A program made the position numbers and the translations under genes. Below, one piece after another: positions 46,311 to 57,169 of a stretch of 64,000 bases of DNA. Numbering within the stretch: the stretch's first letter is position 1; each line of letters begins with the position of its first letter. The notes beneath the pieces were generated by a model. It was not told where the DNA came from. It ran no database searches and worked only from the letters and a program-made list of their open reading frames with translations. Source of the DNA: Takakia lepidozioides (lineage: Eukaryota; Streptophyta; Takakiopsida; Takakiales; Takakiaceae); NCBI GenBank assembly GCA_030704615.1, contig CM060731.1, positions 12,152,001 through 12,216,000 of the forward strand, written 5' to 3'.

Positions 46311-46460
46311 GTCTTGGGATGTTGTGGACGGGAACAAGGTTTTAAAGCTTCAAAACATCTGGATTTTAAGCATAAGCATACAGAAGAGGCCATACGTATT
46401 AAAATTTTGTCGAAGCCGTCTTTGGGTTTGCAGAGCGATCGTGGGTCTACATTCTGTTGG

Positions 46461-48725
46461 ATGGCTGTGGAAGCACAGGGTCTCGCCGGAAAAATGCTGT
46501 GGAGGAAACTGGTATGACCCCAGTCAGCCTGGCTTGAAGGAAGGGCTTGACATCCCCCAGCCAACCTTATCAGTATCTTCTGCAACCTTTGATATCATTT
46601 ATGTGGTTTTCAAGTATACTATGCAGGTGTTCTGACCCTAAGGTCATGACTAGAGTTTTGACTCACGCAGGAGGGCAGGTTTCATCTGGGAGAACTGTTT
46701 GTCCGACCTCAAAATGGCAGCTGGGGTAAAGCCTCCTTCCGGCACTGCCATTTGGAAGGAGGGCCAACGGAGGGAGTCAAGAGGACTCTGTTTGGATCTC
46801 ATGTGGATGTGAGGACTCTGTCTAAGGAGGGAAGGCTGAAAGAGGTGCTGCACATTTTGGATCAAGGAGGCATCTTGGCAGAGTCCAAAACCTATGTGTG
46901 TCTCTTGCAGGGGTGTATCAACATGAGAGCCCTGGCAGAGGGAAAGCAGTTGCACGGCCACATTCTTCGAAGCAGATTCACTAGTGACAGAAGTGTGATG
47001 AACACCCTTATTACCATGTATGCCAAGTGTGGGCACCTACAGGATGCCCGTCGAGTGTTTGATGAAATGGTTACACGAGATGTTGTCTCATGGACTGCAA
47101 TGATTGCAGGATATGCCCAGCATGGGCATGGTGAAGAGGCTCTCAAACTCTATGAGCAAATGCGAGGGGAAGGAGTGTTGCCCAACAGGGTCACTTTCAT
47201 TTGTGTTCTGAATGGATGTGCAAGAATTGGAGCCCTGAAAAAGGGCAGGGAGGTCCATGCTGACATCGAGAAAGCTGGACTACAATCACATATTAATTTG
47301 GAGAATGCCCTTGTTGACATGTATGCCAAATGTGGGAGCGTGCTGGAAGCCCATGCCATGTTCAACAAGATGGCCACACGAGATGCGATCTCATGGAATG
47401 TGTTGATCGCAGGATATGCTCGAAGTGGGTATGGTGAAGAGGCTCTCAAAATCTATGATCAAATGCAAGGGAAAGGTGTGATCCCCAACAGGGTCACATT
47501 CATTTCTGTTCTCAATGCATGTGCCAGCCTAGGAAGTCTTGAAGAGGGCAAGCGGGTCCATTCTGACATCAAGAATGCAGGAATAGCATCTAATATTAAG
47601 TTGGAGAATACCCTTGTTGATATGTATGCCAAATGTGGCAGTTTACAGGATGCCCGGCAAGTGTTTAACAAAATGGCTCCACGGGATGTGGTCTCCTGGA
47701 ATGCAATGATCGCAGGATATGCTCAACATGGGCATAGTGAAGAGGCTCTCAAAGGCTATGGGCAAATGCAACAGGAAGGGGTGATGCCCAACAGAGTCAC
47801 TTTTGTTTGTGTTCTGAATGTGTGTGCTCGCCTTGGAGCTCTGACAAAGGGCAAGCAGGTCCATGCTGACATCAGGAAAGCCGGAATTGTGTCATATATT
47901 ATTTTGGAAAATACCCTGGTAGATATGTATGCCAAATGTGGGAACCTGCAGGATGCGAGGCAAGTTTTTGATAAAATGGCTATTCGGGATGTAGTCTCAT
48001 GGAGTGCGATGATTGCAGGATATGCTCAGCATGGGCATGGTGATGAGGCTCTCAACATCTTTGATAATATGCAACGGGAAGGGGTGATGCCCAACAGGGT
48101 TACGTTCATTTGCCTTGTCAGCGCGTGTGCAAGCCTTGGAGCCCTGGAAAAGGGCAAGAGGGTCCATGCAGACATCATTAAATCTGAAATAGGGTCATAT
48201 CTAAATTTGGATAATGCCCTTGTTGACATGTATGCCAAATGCGGGAGTGTAAATGATGCACGTCAAGTGTTTGACACAATGGTGAAGCGAGATGTGGTCT
48301 CATGGAATGGGATGATCGCAGGATATGCTCAGCACGGGTTTGGTACAGAGGCCCTCCAACTATATGAACAGATGCAACATGAAGGCTTTAAGCCAAATGC
48401 TGTCACCTTCACTTCTGTTCTCTCTGCATGCAGTCATATGGGCCTGGTAGATGAAGGCTGTCAGCACTATGATTCAATCAGTCGATATCATGGCCTCACA
48501 CCTACAGTGGAGCATTTTGGCTGCATGGTGGACCTTCTTGCCCGTGCAGGGTTGTTGGGAAAGGCAGAAGATTTCTTGAATAAAATGCCCATCAAACCAG
48601 ATGCTCCAGTGTGGGGGGCCTTGCTTGGTGCCTGCAGAATTTATGGCAACGTCGAGGCAGCAGAACGTGCTGCCAAAGTCATTATCAAATGGGATCCACA
48701 GCATGCTCCACTGAAACATTTGTGA
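46461..48725 (+). CDS. PLS-class pentatricopeptide repeat protein, truncated E domain
   Basis: The main exon is 46671-48725. Its frame is open upstream only to an acceptor CACGCAG at 46670 and has no ATG there. A short exon 46461-46511 (MAVEAQGLAGKMLWRKL, then donor GTATGA) joins in frame, giving 701 residues. The repeats alternate P, L and S motifs: S motifs read [21 protein letters not shown] motifs RDVVSWNAMIAGYAQHG, L motifs RVTFICVLNACASLGALEKG. There are five P motifs before the terminal L2/S2 pair (EHFGCMVDLLARAGLLGKAE) and a partial E motif (WGALLGACRIYGNVEAAERA). The product stops at PLKHL, so the rest of E and any E+/DYW domain is absent. Such proteins bind organellar RNA sequence-specifically. 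The start exon is inferred. Confidence 0.82.
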
Positions 48726-48900
48726 TGTGGCTGGCACGTGAAACAACAAAGCAGAGGTGAGAGAAATGATGGCGGACAGCGGTGTCGGAAAGGCAGGCTG
48801 ATGCTGCACTCAAACTATATGATGTGGTTGGCACGTGAAACAACAAAGGAGAGGTGAGAGAAATGACGGTGGACAGAGGTGTTAGAAAGGCAGGCTGACG
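48724..48900 (+). repeat. Tandemly duplicated decayed E-motif remnant
   Basis: Two copies, 48724-48802 and 48821-48900, offset by 97 bp, start at GATGTGG and share GGCACGTGAAACAACAAA and GAGGTGAGAGAAATGA. Read in a shifted frame each resembles the end of a PPR E motif (NNKAEVREMMADSGVGKAG in copy 1, with TGA where Trp is expected). The gene's E domain therefore decayed, and the remnant was then duplicated. Confidence 0.7.
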
Positions 48901-50650
48901 AGATGCATAGTCATCGTTAACAAAAACGTATACCCCAAACTGACATCCATGCAAATTGTCAGGGCAGATGAAGGGTACATACCTGAGATGCGCTTTGAAC
49001 AACATAATCTGGAGATAAAGGAATTTTCTGCTTGCCACCCAAGTGAGAAGCTGGCCATTGCTTATCCCTGTTTGAGTTGGCGTCTTCCCTAAAGTTGGTT
49101 GAAGTGCGTCCTTTTGGTGGCTTGCTCCTGAACAAGCATCCCCATACCATTGCTTCAAACTACTGAAGACTTCTCCCATGTGTGCCCCAATTTCTTTTCT
49201 TGGTAAGGCATCAACTGTTGCCCACACCATTCGAGTACCTTTAGAAGCCTGAAGACTTGCCAATTTATAGGAGATGAGGCAAAGGTTCCCAACGATTGAT
49301 ATATCCTTGGCAATGGAATGGCAGTTTCACACAATTATCCAAGGGTACAACATGTAGTGCACTGGCATAGAATCTTACAAGAACAGTGGGAAGTCAACAT
49401 AAAAAGAGGTGCAATGACAGGAGAGCACTAAAGTAGGCTTGACTTTATGGTGTTTATGTCTGTATCTGCCACTTTGAATAGCTCGTCCTGTGGTTTTGTA
49501 CTTCCAAACCAGTGTCACTTTCCTTGGTTGCAACCCAGTAAGCAGTACTATTAAAATGTTACTTATCTTGAGAAATGTTTGTTTGCTGTATTGTCTATCC
49601 AGGGATTCTATAGTCTTCGTCACTTCTTGCACTACTGCCATCAGTGCAACGTCTCTCTTCTGTCTGCTTTGAGCCGCAATTGCCCCTGTTTGGGGAAGGG
49701 GGTCACAGGGCAGGGAAGCGACAATTATGTGACCTTGGAGCCAAGGGGTGTCAGAGGATCAGGCACTCAGAAGAAGGCATTGTGGGGATGAGAGGATCTG
49801 TCTCAGAGGGTTGGATACTCTGTGGAACACTTAAGGGGATCACAGGGGAAACACAGGGAAAGACAAAAGCGACACCAACGCTGTGATGGGCACTGCTGGA
49901 AGTGAAGGGATTCTTGTTTCTGTTTCTTCCCAAGGGGGGTCAGATCAGAGCTGTACTGACAAGGAACCCTCGCGTTCATGTCCACATGCATCCTATTTCT
50001 CCACAATTTCACCACCCACAGGACCTCACTGACCTCTCGCTTTCTCTTGTCCAACATCTTTTTATGTAAAGCCACCAATAGGTTCCTTCGCATATCCATT
50101 GGCAAAAGGGAGGGAATGAGCGTTTTATTGGCTCCTCTTTATTATCAAGAGGAGACCCAGCATCAGTGTCAAAAATCGCTAAGACCCTGTTGTGCCTTCC
50201 CCAGGTGTCACCTCCTCTCCTTTGTTGAAAGCTACTTCATAAAGTACCTCCAGGTAACACCTTCCTCCAGGTAACATCTGTCTTATTGAACAGTTTATGA
50301 AGAATAAACGGATGAAATTTTAGTTTATTATGGATGAAAGTGGATTTCGCTATTCACAAAGAGGAGCCATATGCCACTAGCCGCTTGTTATTAGATTCGG
50401 ACATGAGAAAGTTAGCATACCTATAGGATTGATGGATTTTATAGGTTCGGCACCTATAAGGTTGGCTTTGAATGTAGGTTCGGATTGGGGTAGGAAATAG
50501 GCTTGGGCTTAGTTTTCCGACAAACCACACATACATAGTGTAATGTGAGCACTACATGATCCGGAACCTAATTCGGATTCAAAGAATATAGGAAAGCAAA
50601 TGTCCATATGTATAAACTAATGTGATCATATATATATATATAATAAATTT
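48901..50650. other. Intergenic stretch without a recognised gene
   Basis: Several open frames of 60-190 codons occur on both strands but none shows family motifs, codon-like bias or splice-linked continuation. An AT microsatellite (TATATATATATATA) lies near 50630-50642, directly before the SINE at 50651. Confidence 0.35.
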
Positions 50651-50875
50651 AGGAGGGAAACACCTGGGAGCGACAGCTCACCCCCTTAATTATAGTGAGA
50701 GGAAAAAATAACCTCTTTTGGAGTAACCTTGGCGTGAAGGCTTTCGTATGGGCACCCAAGGGAAGGGGGTCCTTGGGCGGTGTCCCATGCCACAGCCATC
50801 AAGGTAGTAGGATTTGACCCCAGAATCATCTGGGTGGCACTAAGTGCACCATCCAACTAAGCTACCAACTGTTGG
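50651..50875 (-). mobile_element. tRNA-derived SINE (Au-like), minus orientation
   Basis: On the minus strand the head reads GGTAGCTTAGTTGGATGGTG, containing an A box TAGCTTAGTTGG (positions 50864-50853). A B box GGGTCAAATCC (50820-50810) lies about 33 bp downstream. The 225-bp body is flanked by TAAATTT at 50644-50650 and 50876-50882, a plausible target duplication, though short and AT-rich. The tail has no long poly-A. The layout resembles plant Au-type SINEs; the subfamily is inferred. Confidence 0.72.
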
Positions 50876-50882
50876 TAAATTT

Positions 50883-51701
50883 TTGTATCTGAAAGGCAAA
50901 GTTTTATTCTTTTATGACTCTTGGAATCGGTGATGGCAGGTGTACTCCTTGCTTTTCCTCAACCTATTTCAAGGTCAGATTTGGAGTAACTGTCAAGTGT
51001 GAGCCTCATTGCAGCCCCTCTCTTTGGGCTTCTATGGAAATGCAACTGTGAATGGCTATATGATTCTGTTAATCCCTCGTGCCATGTCGAATGACTTTGC
51101 ATCGGATCTACAATGACTTACAGAGGGCAGCCTCATCTGTTCTCTCTCTAGATCTTTTCCAAAAAAAAAAAAAAATCCTAAATTGTGCTCAGATAATAAT
51201 CACTTTTAATTTTATGCTCACCCAAATTTTGGACAGCTCACCAGCTCACCCACTCACCACCTACCAACAGCCCAAATGGAGGTCTGACCTGGATCTGTCC
51301 ACAAGGGGGGGGTGCTTGGCAAAACTCTCCAGATTGCCTTAGCCTCCTCCAGTCCGACTTGAAACTTTCCTTTTGGTGTTTGCTGCGGCATACTTTCCAA
51401 TACATCACTTTGGAACCTCTTTTCTTGTTAGTTTCTGGGTGGTCCCAAGTGCCAACAATGAGCCCAGCGATGTAACCCTAATTTGCACTAACTATTTCTC
51501 ACCAGGTGTACGCAATTACCCCCATTGACTCCTAACATATCCCCTCAAATGCTTAAAACAAAATCCTTCCAAAACGTCTACCTACAATTTCTCATTTCCA
51601 GAGGAATACCGTGATGCTGTGTTTATCTTGTTGACAACCCTGTAAAAACAGAATTTAGATTGCTATCACAGCAAACAGTAAACTCTGAAATGACACCTTA
51701 A
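50883..51701. other. 3' flank of the TRM82-like gene
   Basis: Non-coding sequence with a 15-nt A run near 51162-51176. No repeat pair or reading frame of interest was seen. Confidence 0.35.
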
Positions 51702-54700
51702 CTAGGGACTGACTATTGTGAGCTTCTTATCATTGCGCAGCCGCTTTCTCTGTTCTCTCTGTTCAACTGTGTACTGTCTTTTTGAGAGTAGATTCTTCAT
51801 GGCCAGCTCAGCAGCTTCTGTGGCTGCCGCCACTGCCGCCAAGGCTGCTGCATCTGCTGGATGGCCTTGTAGCGTGCTCAGTAACAGCTCACCCCCAGGC
51901 ACATCGCTGTCATCTACCAGAAGGCAATTTTTCACCACCCAAATACGAGTAACAGCAGCTGCTGCGATAGCCTGTGCCTGCCTCTGTGCTGCAGCAACAG
52001 CCTCTGCTGTAATTGCCTCATCACCCATCTCCACTGTTTCCGCAGCCCCAGACACCAACCAGAGATTCCCAGTTGTATCGAACGCCAAACTTGTTGGTGG
52101 AGCATGCCCAGACCAAACCAGTTTCTACCACATATCCATGGGCGATAACACTTTCAGATCCAAGCATTCTTAAAGAGGGCGACTCTTGCTTGTCACAGCA
52201 CAAACCATAAGGTGACACTAGTTCTCCAGAAGTTATCTTCCAAGATGTCAAGCTTTGGTTCCTAGTTATAAAGATTTGGAGAATTTGCACAGGATAAACA
52301 CTAGTATGAACAAGTCCCTGCAAGCATGACATAAGGGCGCATTCAATGTGCCTCAAGGGACATTCATGAATTGCTCCTCTATATTTAACAATTCAATGCA
52401 AATAATGTAGAAACTGCAGTTGCAAAGCTCTACCACTACGACTCACCTGGAGCAAGCAGAGTTGCTTCTCCACCACATTACAAGTTAATAGCAGCACCCC
52501 CTCTAATCTGCAGCATCCCATCCACATTTTCACTTCTTGAGCTGTCCACCAGGGTGTGAAGTTCCCTGTGTAACAATAACTTGATCTCAAAAGCTTCAGT
52601 TTTGATCTGAGACCGATCTACCTCGCAAAACCAGTTTGAATTTCAAGGTTGGTGAAACAGTCACTAATCCTTCAGACAGGTTTCCAACCAGAGATATCTA
52701 CTTGTTCAGTCAGAGGTGTCATGCCATCACCACCAACAAGAACAGAAGCCAATCCTAATCTTTTAAGAAAATCATCAACATATACAGCACTAGTACTTGA
52801 ACTCCCTCGTCTCGGATTAGATTACTGCAGACACCAGAAAGTCACGTCTGAATTCAGGGTTCGTGTCCCGGTTGGGCTCATGTATTATTTCCGGGATATA
52901 TAACTTCTGGAGAAGCCCTTTTTCCTCTCGTCCCAATTTGTCCCATTGTAGTTGTAAGGTGTTCGGTTTTTTCAGGTGGCTCCTCAGCCAGGTCAAACTA
53001 TGCTTTCTTCAGGTTACAATGCAAAGGCAGCGCAGATGAACTGAAGAAATTGACAACAAATGAGTGAAAAATCAGAGTGGCACCTTTCCATAGTTGCAGC
53101 TACCAAAGAGGTAGAGCAGGAGACTGCAAGCCCTACAACAGCACTAGAGGTGTTGCTCTGATTGCCTACTCCTGCCTTCACCAACATAACACCACCACCT
53201 TTAGCTCTTGTCAGGAATGGCTCATCCTTTTCTACTCATTTTCAAATGCCTGCAACACCTGCTGATGTCGAAGTCACGTAGATTGAAGCATGATGGTAAT
53301 GAGATAGTGAGAAGAAATACACACACCTCCACTGTGTCAAATGTATCCAAAAGTGTTCCTGTTTCATACTCCCACAACCGCAGCTGACATAGGACCACTT
53401 CAACATCAATATATCACTACATATTTCAAGAGCAGAAAAGAAGTGAAGTTACAATCCACACACTCTCAATGTTGACCATCAACTATCCTTCAATTTAGTG
53501 CAACAGGGACTGGGAAAAAAGAACTCACTGAAGTATCACCACCTCCTGAAATCAGCAGCCCTTGAGCACCTACAAATGCAATGCAAGACACAAAGCTGCT
53601 TCGACTGTGTGAAAACCTGTTTAACTTACTCAACCTTCCCACTCCTACAACCAGGAGGGCAGACAACAAATCAACAGCTCATCGTACCATAAGACTTCCC
53701 ATGAATCACATGCACATGCCTTTTCCCAATGCACATCAAACAGACACATCATGCCAAAAAAGGTTGGAGGAAGTACTTGGTGTGGCCAAGGCAATAACTA
53801 TGGATTTCATGTGCCCCTTCTAGAGGTCTTTTTGGAAACATGGTCACCTGCAAATACAAGGCAAAGGCATGTCAGAGCTACTGCATAGTAAAGACTCTGA
53901 AAACCTGCATCAAATTTAAGAGATGTCCTACCCATCCATGCCAGTCTGGAGTAAACTCAAGATTCGTACATGCAAGGTCACCAAATACAAAAAGTTGTCT
54001 GAACTTAATGAGGGTCACTCATTAGGGGTGTCAAACTATCAGCATCATGCATGCCACTGGCAAGCTGCTACAACTCTCCACTGACTACAACAGCTTCCGA
54101 TAGCACACATGAATTACCTTCCACGCATAAGCAAGGGGACATGTTTCCTCACACTGAGTATCAGTTAAGGGTCTGGACTTAGTGGGAGAGCTCAGCCATG
54201 ATGCTGGTTAGCACTCAAGAGGGAGAGAAAATCGAACTTTTTTGAGAAGTTTTTGCATTCAAGAAAATACCCTTGTAAATACCAACGTGAGAATTTCTCA
54301 ACAGAAGAAACCTAATGACCACAAGTCCCAGTAGGGGCCTCCACCCTGAGCACATCAAGACAAATTCTGACATCTACAAAACAGACAGAAATACGAGAGC
54401 AACCGAGATCTCACACGAATCTTGAAGTCACGATCTGACGTGACCAGATATTTGCCACTTGGGGAGCAACCCTGCAATTCCACATTCTTACATTAGTGGC
54501 AGGGGCAGTACTTTGGTCTCCACACACAATCAGCATCACAAATATGAAGCAGCAGAAGGACAACATGAGACAGGTTGTGGCTGGACAGAGCTGAAATGTG
54601 CATCCACCCTTGCAGTCATGGCCTGCTATGATTTATATTCTAGAGGGTGAGTTGCCACAATGGGAACAAGAAGTTTACCAGGCCAGTGATAATGCTGCAA

Positions 54701-55921
54701 CAATGAGCCAGTATGGGGATTGGCTCATCGGCCGTATGATCTGGTGCAGTGGGCAACACATACACAATTCCAAACTTGTCGGCGACCATGAGCCATGCAC
54801 TATCATGGCTAAATGCGACAGCACTCACTTTCTTGGTCAGACATCTGCATCCACTTGTTCCAAATCAGCATGCTAACAACTTCACTAGCATCCTGAAAAA
54901 GCAACCTACTTAGGCATTGAGTTTAAAGACCAACATACAGCAAAGTAGAGAGGGGAGGACAAATTCGCACATGGTCTTGATGCAGCCCCAAGTGGTAGCA
55001 TCCCACAGTTTGACCCGCTTGTCGTCACCTACTGACGCAAATAGGGAACCACGCAGATCAAATGCCATTGCACGTATCGTATTGCCATGTCCCTCAGGTG
55101 ATGTTCCATCCTTCACCTCCACTGGCACCTGCTTGCTGCACACCCACCATGCAGATATTCAGCACACATCTCGCTACCTTGCACCACTCGGTGTGTCCTT
55201 TCCACCCTCCTATGACAACTGCGCAATCAATGCCCCACCCATGTGCACACCAGATTCTAAAGCAGCTTACGCATCCACAAAAGGTGCTCGTGGAGGCCAA
55301 TTTGACTCGGGAGTCTTGAGTGCTGAACTGATTAACTAAGGGTATCGGGCAGCTTGCCTACAGCTGCCTGTTCCCGAGTCAAACGATTAGGGAGTTCATG
55401 ACTTCCAAGTTCCAACCATTGTCGCCTCCTAGCCGCAAGAACCGTCATAAACGAAAGCCCAATTGCTCAAGCAAAGCATGCCTGTATACAGAATTGACGC
55501 ACACATCATTTCTAAGCTTGTTTGGAGAATAACGCAAGCCCATTGCATCCCTCATCTTCCATCTCTCTTACCCAAACCGGTAGCACAGATCAAAATAAAT
55601 CAAGGTAACGTACGTAAAGTGCTCTCCCACGCAACCTCAAAACAACCGCATTCCAATCACAGGACTGGGGGGGGGGGGGGAACCGCCTATGCCGAGCCAA
55701 GATGATGATATGCCCCATTTTCCTGTAACGACCAGGTGACGACGCATGCAAATGCACAAAATATGACCGGTGAGAGGTAAAGCATCATACACGAGTTGAA
55801 AGATGCGAAGGGCTGCACCCACAGCCACCACAACAGATGAGTCGTCAGGATGCACAGCTATCAAAGCAGGTGCCATGGACTTCGGCGCTTTCTCCCTTTC
55901 TTCTGCTACGATCCCTGCCAT
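51702..55921 (-). CDS. TRM82: TRM82/WDR4-like WD40 subunit of tRNA m7G46 methyltransferase
   Basis: Ten exons, high to low: 55921-55793, 55128-54971, 54844-54679, 54471-54415, 53847-53777, 53604-53529, 53383-53327, 53226-53084, 52507-52447, 52124-51702, encoding 446 residues in frame. WD40 blades appear in order: IRAMAFDLRGSLFASVGDDK with VKLWDATTW, then VSAVAFSHDSAWLMVADKFG, PIPILAHCCSIITGL, the family-typical GKYLVTSDRDFKIR, HEIHSYCLGHT, FVSCIAFVGAQGLLISGGGD, LRLWEYETG and PTSLAFDTTGNLWLVSGA. TRM82 is the non-catalytic partner that stabilises TRM8,  which methylates G46 of tRNAs. The C-terminus is unusual: an alanine-rich helical stretch (AAALAAVAAATEAAELA) before a basic end. The acceptor at 53226 is weak. 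An optional exon near 52341-52240 was left out. Confidence 0.9.
55667..55680. repeat. Poly-G tract (14 nt) in TRM82 intron 1
   Basis: An uninterrupted G run on the plus strand (C run in the transcript). A likely sequencing-length ambiguity, with no function inferred. Confidence 0.85.
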
Positions 55922-55969
55922 AGCTTCCAGACCTCTGGAGGCCTTCTGTTCCTCTTACCTCTGCTCTCC

Positions 55970-55979
55970 AAACCCTAAA
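55970..55979 (-). promoter_or_regulatory. Telo-box (AAACCCTAAA) 49 bp upstream of the TRM82 ATG
   Basis: The plus strand reads AAACCCTAAACCCTGACCC just upstream of the start codon at 55921. Telo-boxes (AAACCCTAA) are typical of promoters and leaders of plant translation-apparatus genes. The site lies in the short gap shared with the divergent transcription unit starting at 56172, so it could serve both. Confidence 0.6.
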
Positions 55980-56171
55980 CCCTGACCCTCAATGCTAATA
56001 TAGTGATGGATACAACTCTCTGTTGTGAAATTTTAGTGTAAAGTATGATAAACAGTACACCCAACTGAGCCCATCGTTGATTGAGAGAGTACAATTGAAC
56101 CCAAAAAATTTCTGCATGTGATCCTCTGTTCTTCTTCGTCGTGGTAGCAGCTTCAGCTGCGCTTACCAAAG

Positions 56172-56773
56172 ATGCCGGAGTGCTCCTGCTCCGGCGCTCT
56201 TCTGAGCGTGCAGGTAGAAGTTGTACACAAGTCCGTGTCTGCTTCATGCGGTGAGCAGAGAGGAGGCCTCACATCTGGCAGCAGATTAACGCGCCGGGTT
56301 GTGGAGCTGAAATGGTCATCCAATGTGACAATGCCGGGCTGCTCATCCTGGCAAGCGAGGATTATGACGCATCCCCAGCCTCCAAGGGAACTCCAGAAAG
56401 GTATAGACATGTAAGTTTCGGAGCGTCCTTGACACCTCCACCACTTCTGGAATTCGTTCCTTGCATAAGCAACAAAAGAAAAATTGCTCCATGGGAAGCT
56501 CAAAGAGCTGCAGGGGGAGAAAGACGACATAACGGGAACAGGAGAGAGGGAGGCAGAATGTACATGAACATTCCTGAGATAGGTCTATATCAGGTAGGAG
56601 CTGCTCAATTCCTATGTCTAAGCACTAGTACTTCACCGGAGTGAATGAGACAAGTCGAATCAGGCAAAGTGAAACTCGCGTTGTTGCGGTTCTTGCACGC
56701 AGGTCAAGCAATGAGCATAGATTGTGTCTGGCACGAGTTCTTATCACAGGGGTGGGACAACAGGTCTGATAAG
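56172..56773 (+). CDS. Unrecognised divergent transcription unit, partial model
   Basis: The ATG at 56172 opens a frame MPECSCSGALLSVQVEVVHK to a phase-1 donor after 56400 (AAAG|GTATAG). A second exon 56514-56582 (GERRHNGNRREGG, then MYMNIPEI) and a third 56703-56773 (QAMSIDCVWHEFLSQGWDN) join in frame by GT-AG rules. The third exon resembles 46153-46225, before the intact PPR gene. The continuation is unclear, and it may lead into the PPR pseudogene at 57170. It is divergent from TRM82 with 250 bp between start codons. No domain is recognised. Confidence 0.4.
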
Positions 56774-57169
56774 GTGAGTCTATCTTCATTTAGGATGTGA
56801 AAGAACTTGACAGAAGGAATTATGGCTGAAGCTGGCATGATGATGTTTTGTGGACTGGATCCAGTTTCTGAATCTAGTGACTGCTTTTCCATTCGCTGGT
56901 AGAAAACACCAAAAGCGGTTCTTACTGTTTCTGTCAGTAGGTTGTCTAGTTGCTCTCTCTTGGACTAGGGAAGGCTGTTGTTGAAGCTATGGTGGCTCAG
57001 CTGGCCGCCCATGGTTTTTGCAGAGAAGTCTAGGATCACCAGACTTCAGTCATGAGAACGCCAGGAAGGTCGTCTGGCTTGAGGGTCGGTCAGCACCGCC
57101 AGCATCACCACTGCTTTTGAAAGAAGATCAAGAGAGGGAGTCAACAACCACTCTTCAGGCACTTGTGCA

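Noticed and set aside
46892-48238. Long minus-strand open frames opposite the PPR gene
   Set aside because: They mirror the repetitive sense repeats in an antisense frame and show no independent domain; shadows of the PPR gene.
48685-49263. Minus-strand frame of 192 codons downstream of the PPR gene
   Set aside because: It overlaps the duplicated E-motif remnant, has low-complexity repeated segments from that duplication and no family similarity.
49375-50274. Several 60-100 codon frames on both strands
   Set aside because: No motif, splice or codon signal distinguishes them from chance.
52240-52341. Additional TRM82 exon (GLVHTSVYPVQILQI)
   Set aside because: It would fit the phase, but direct joining of 52447 to 52124 gives the expected spacing before PTSLAFDTTGNLW; kept only as an optional exon.
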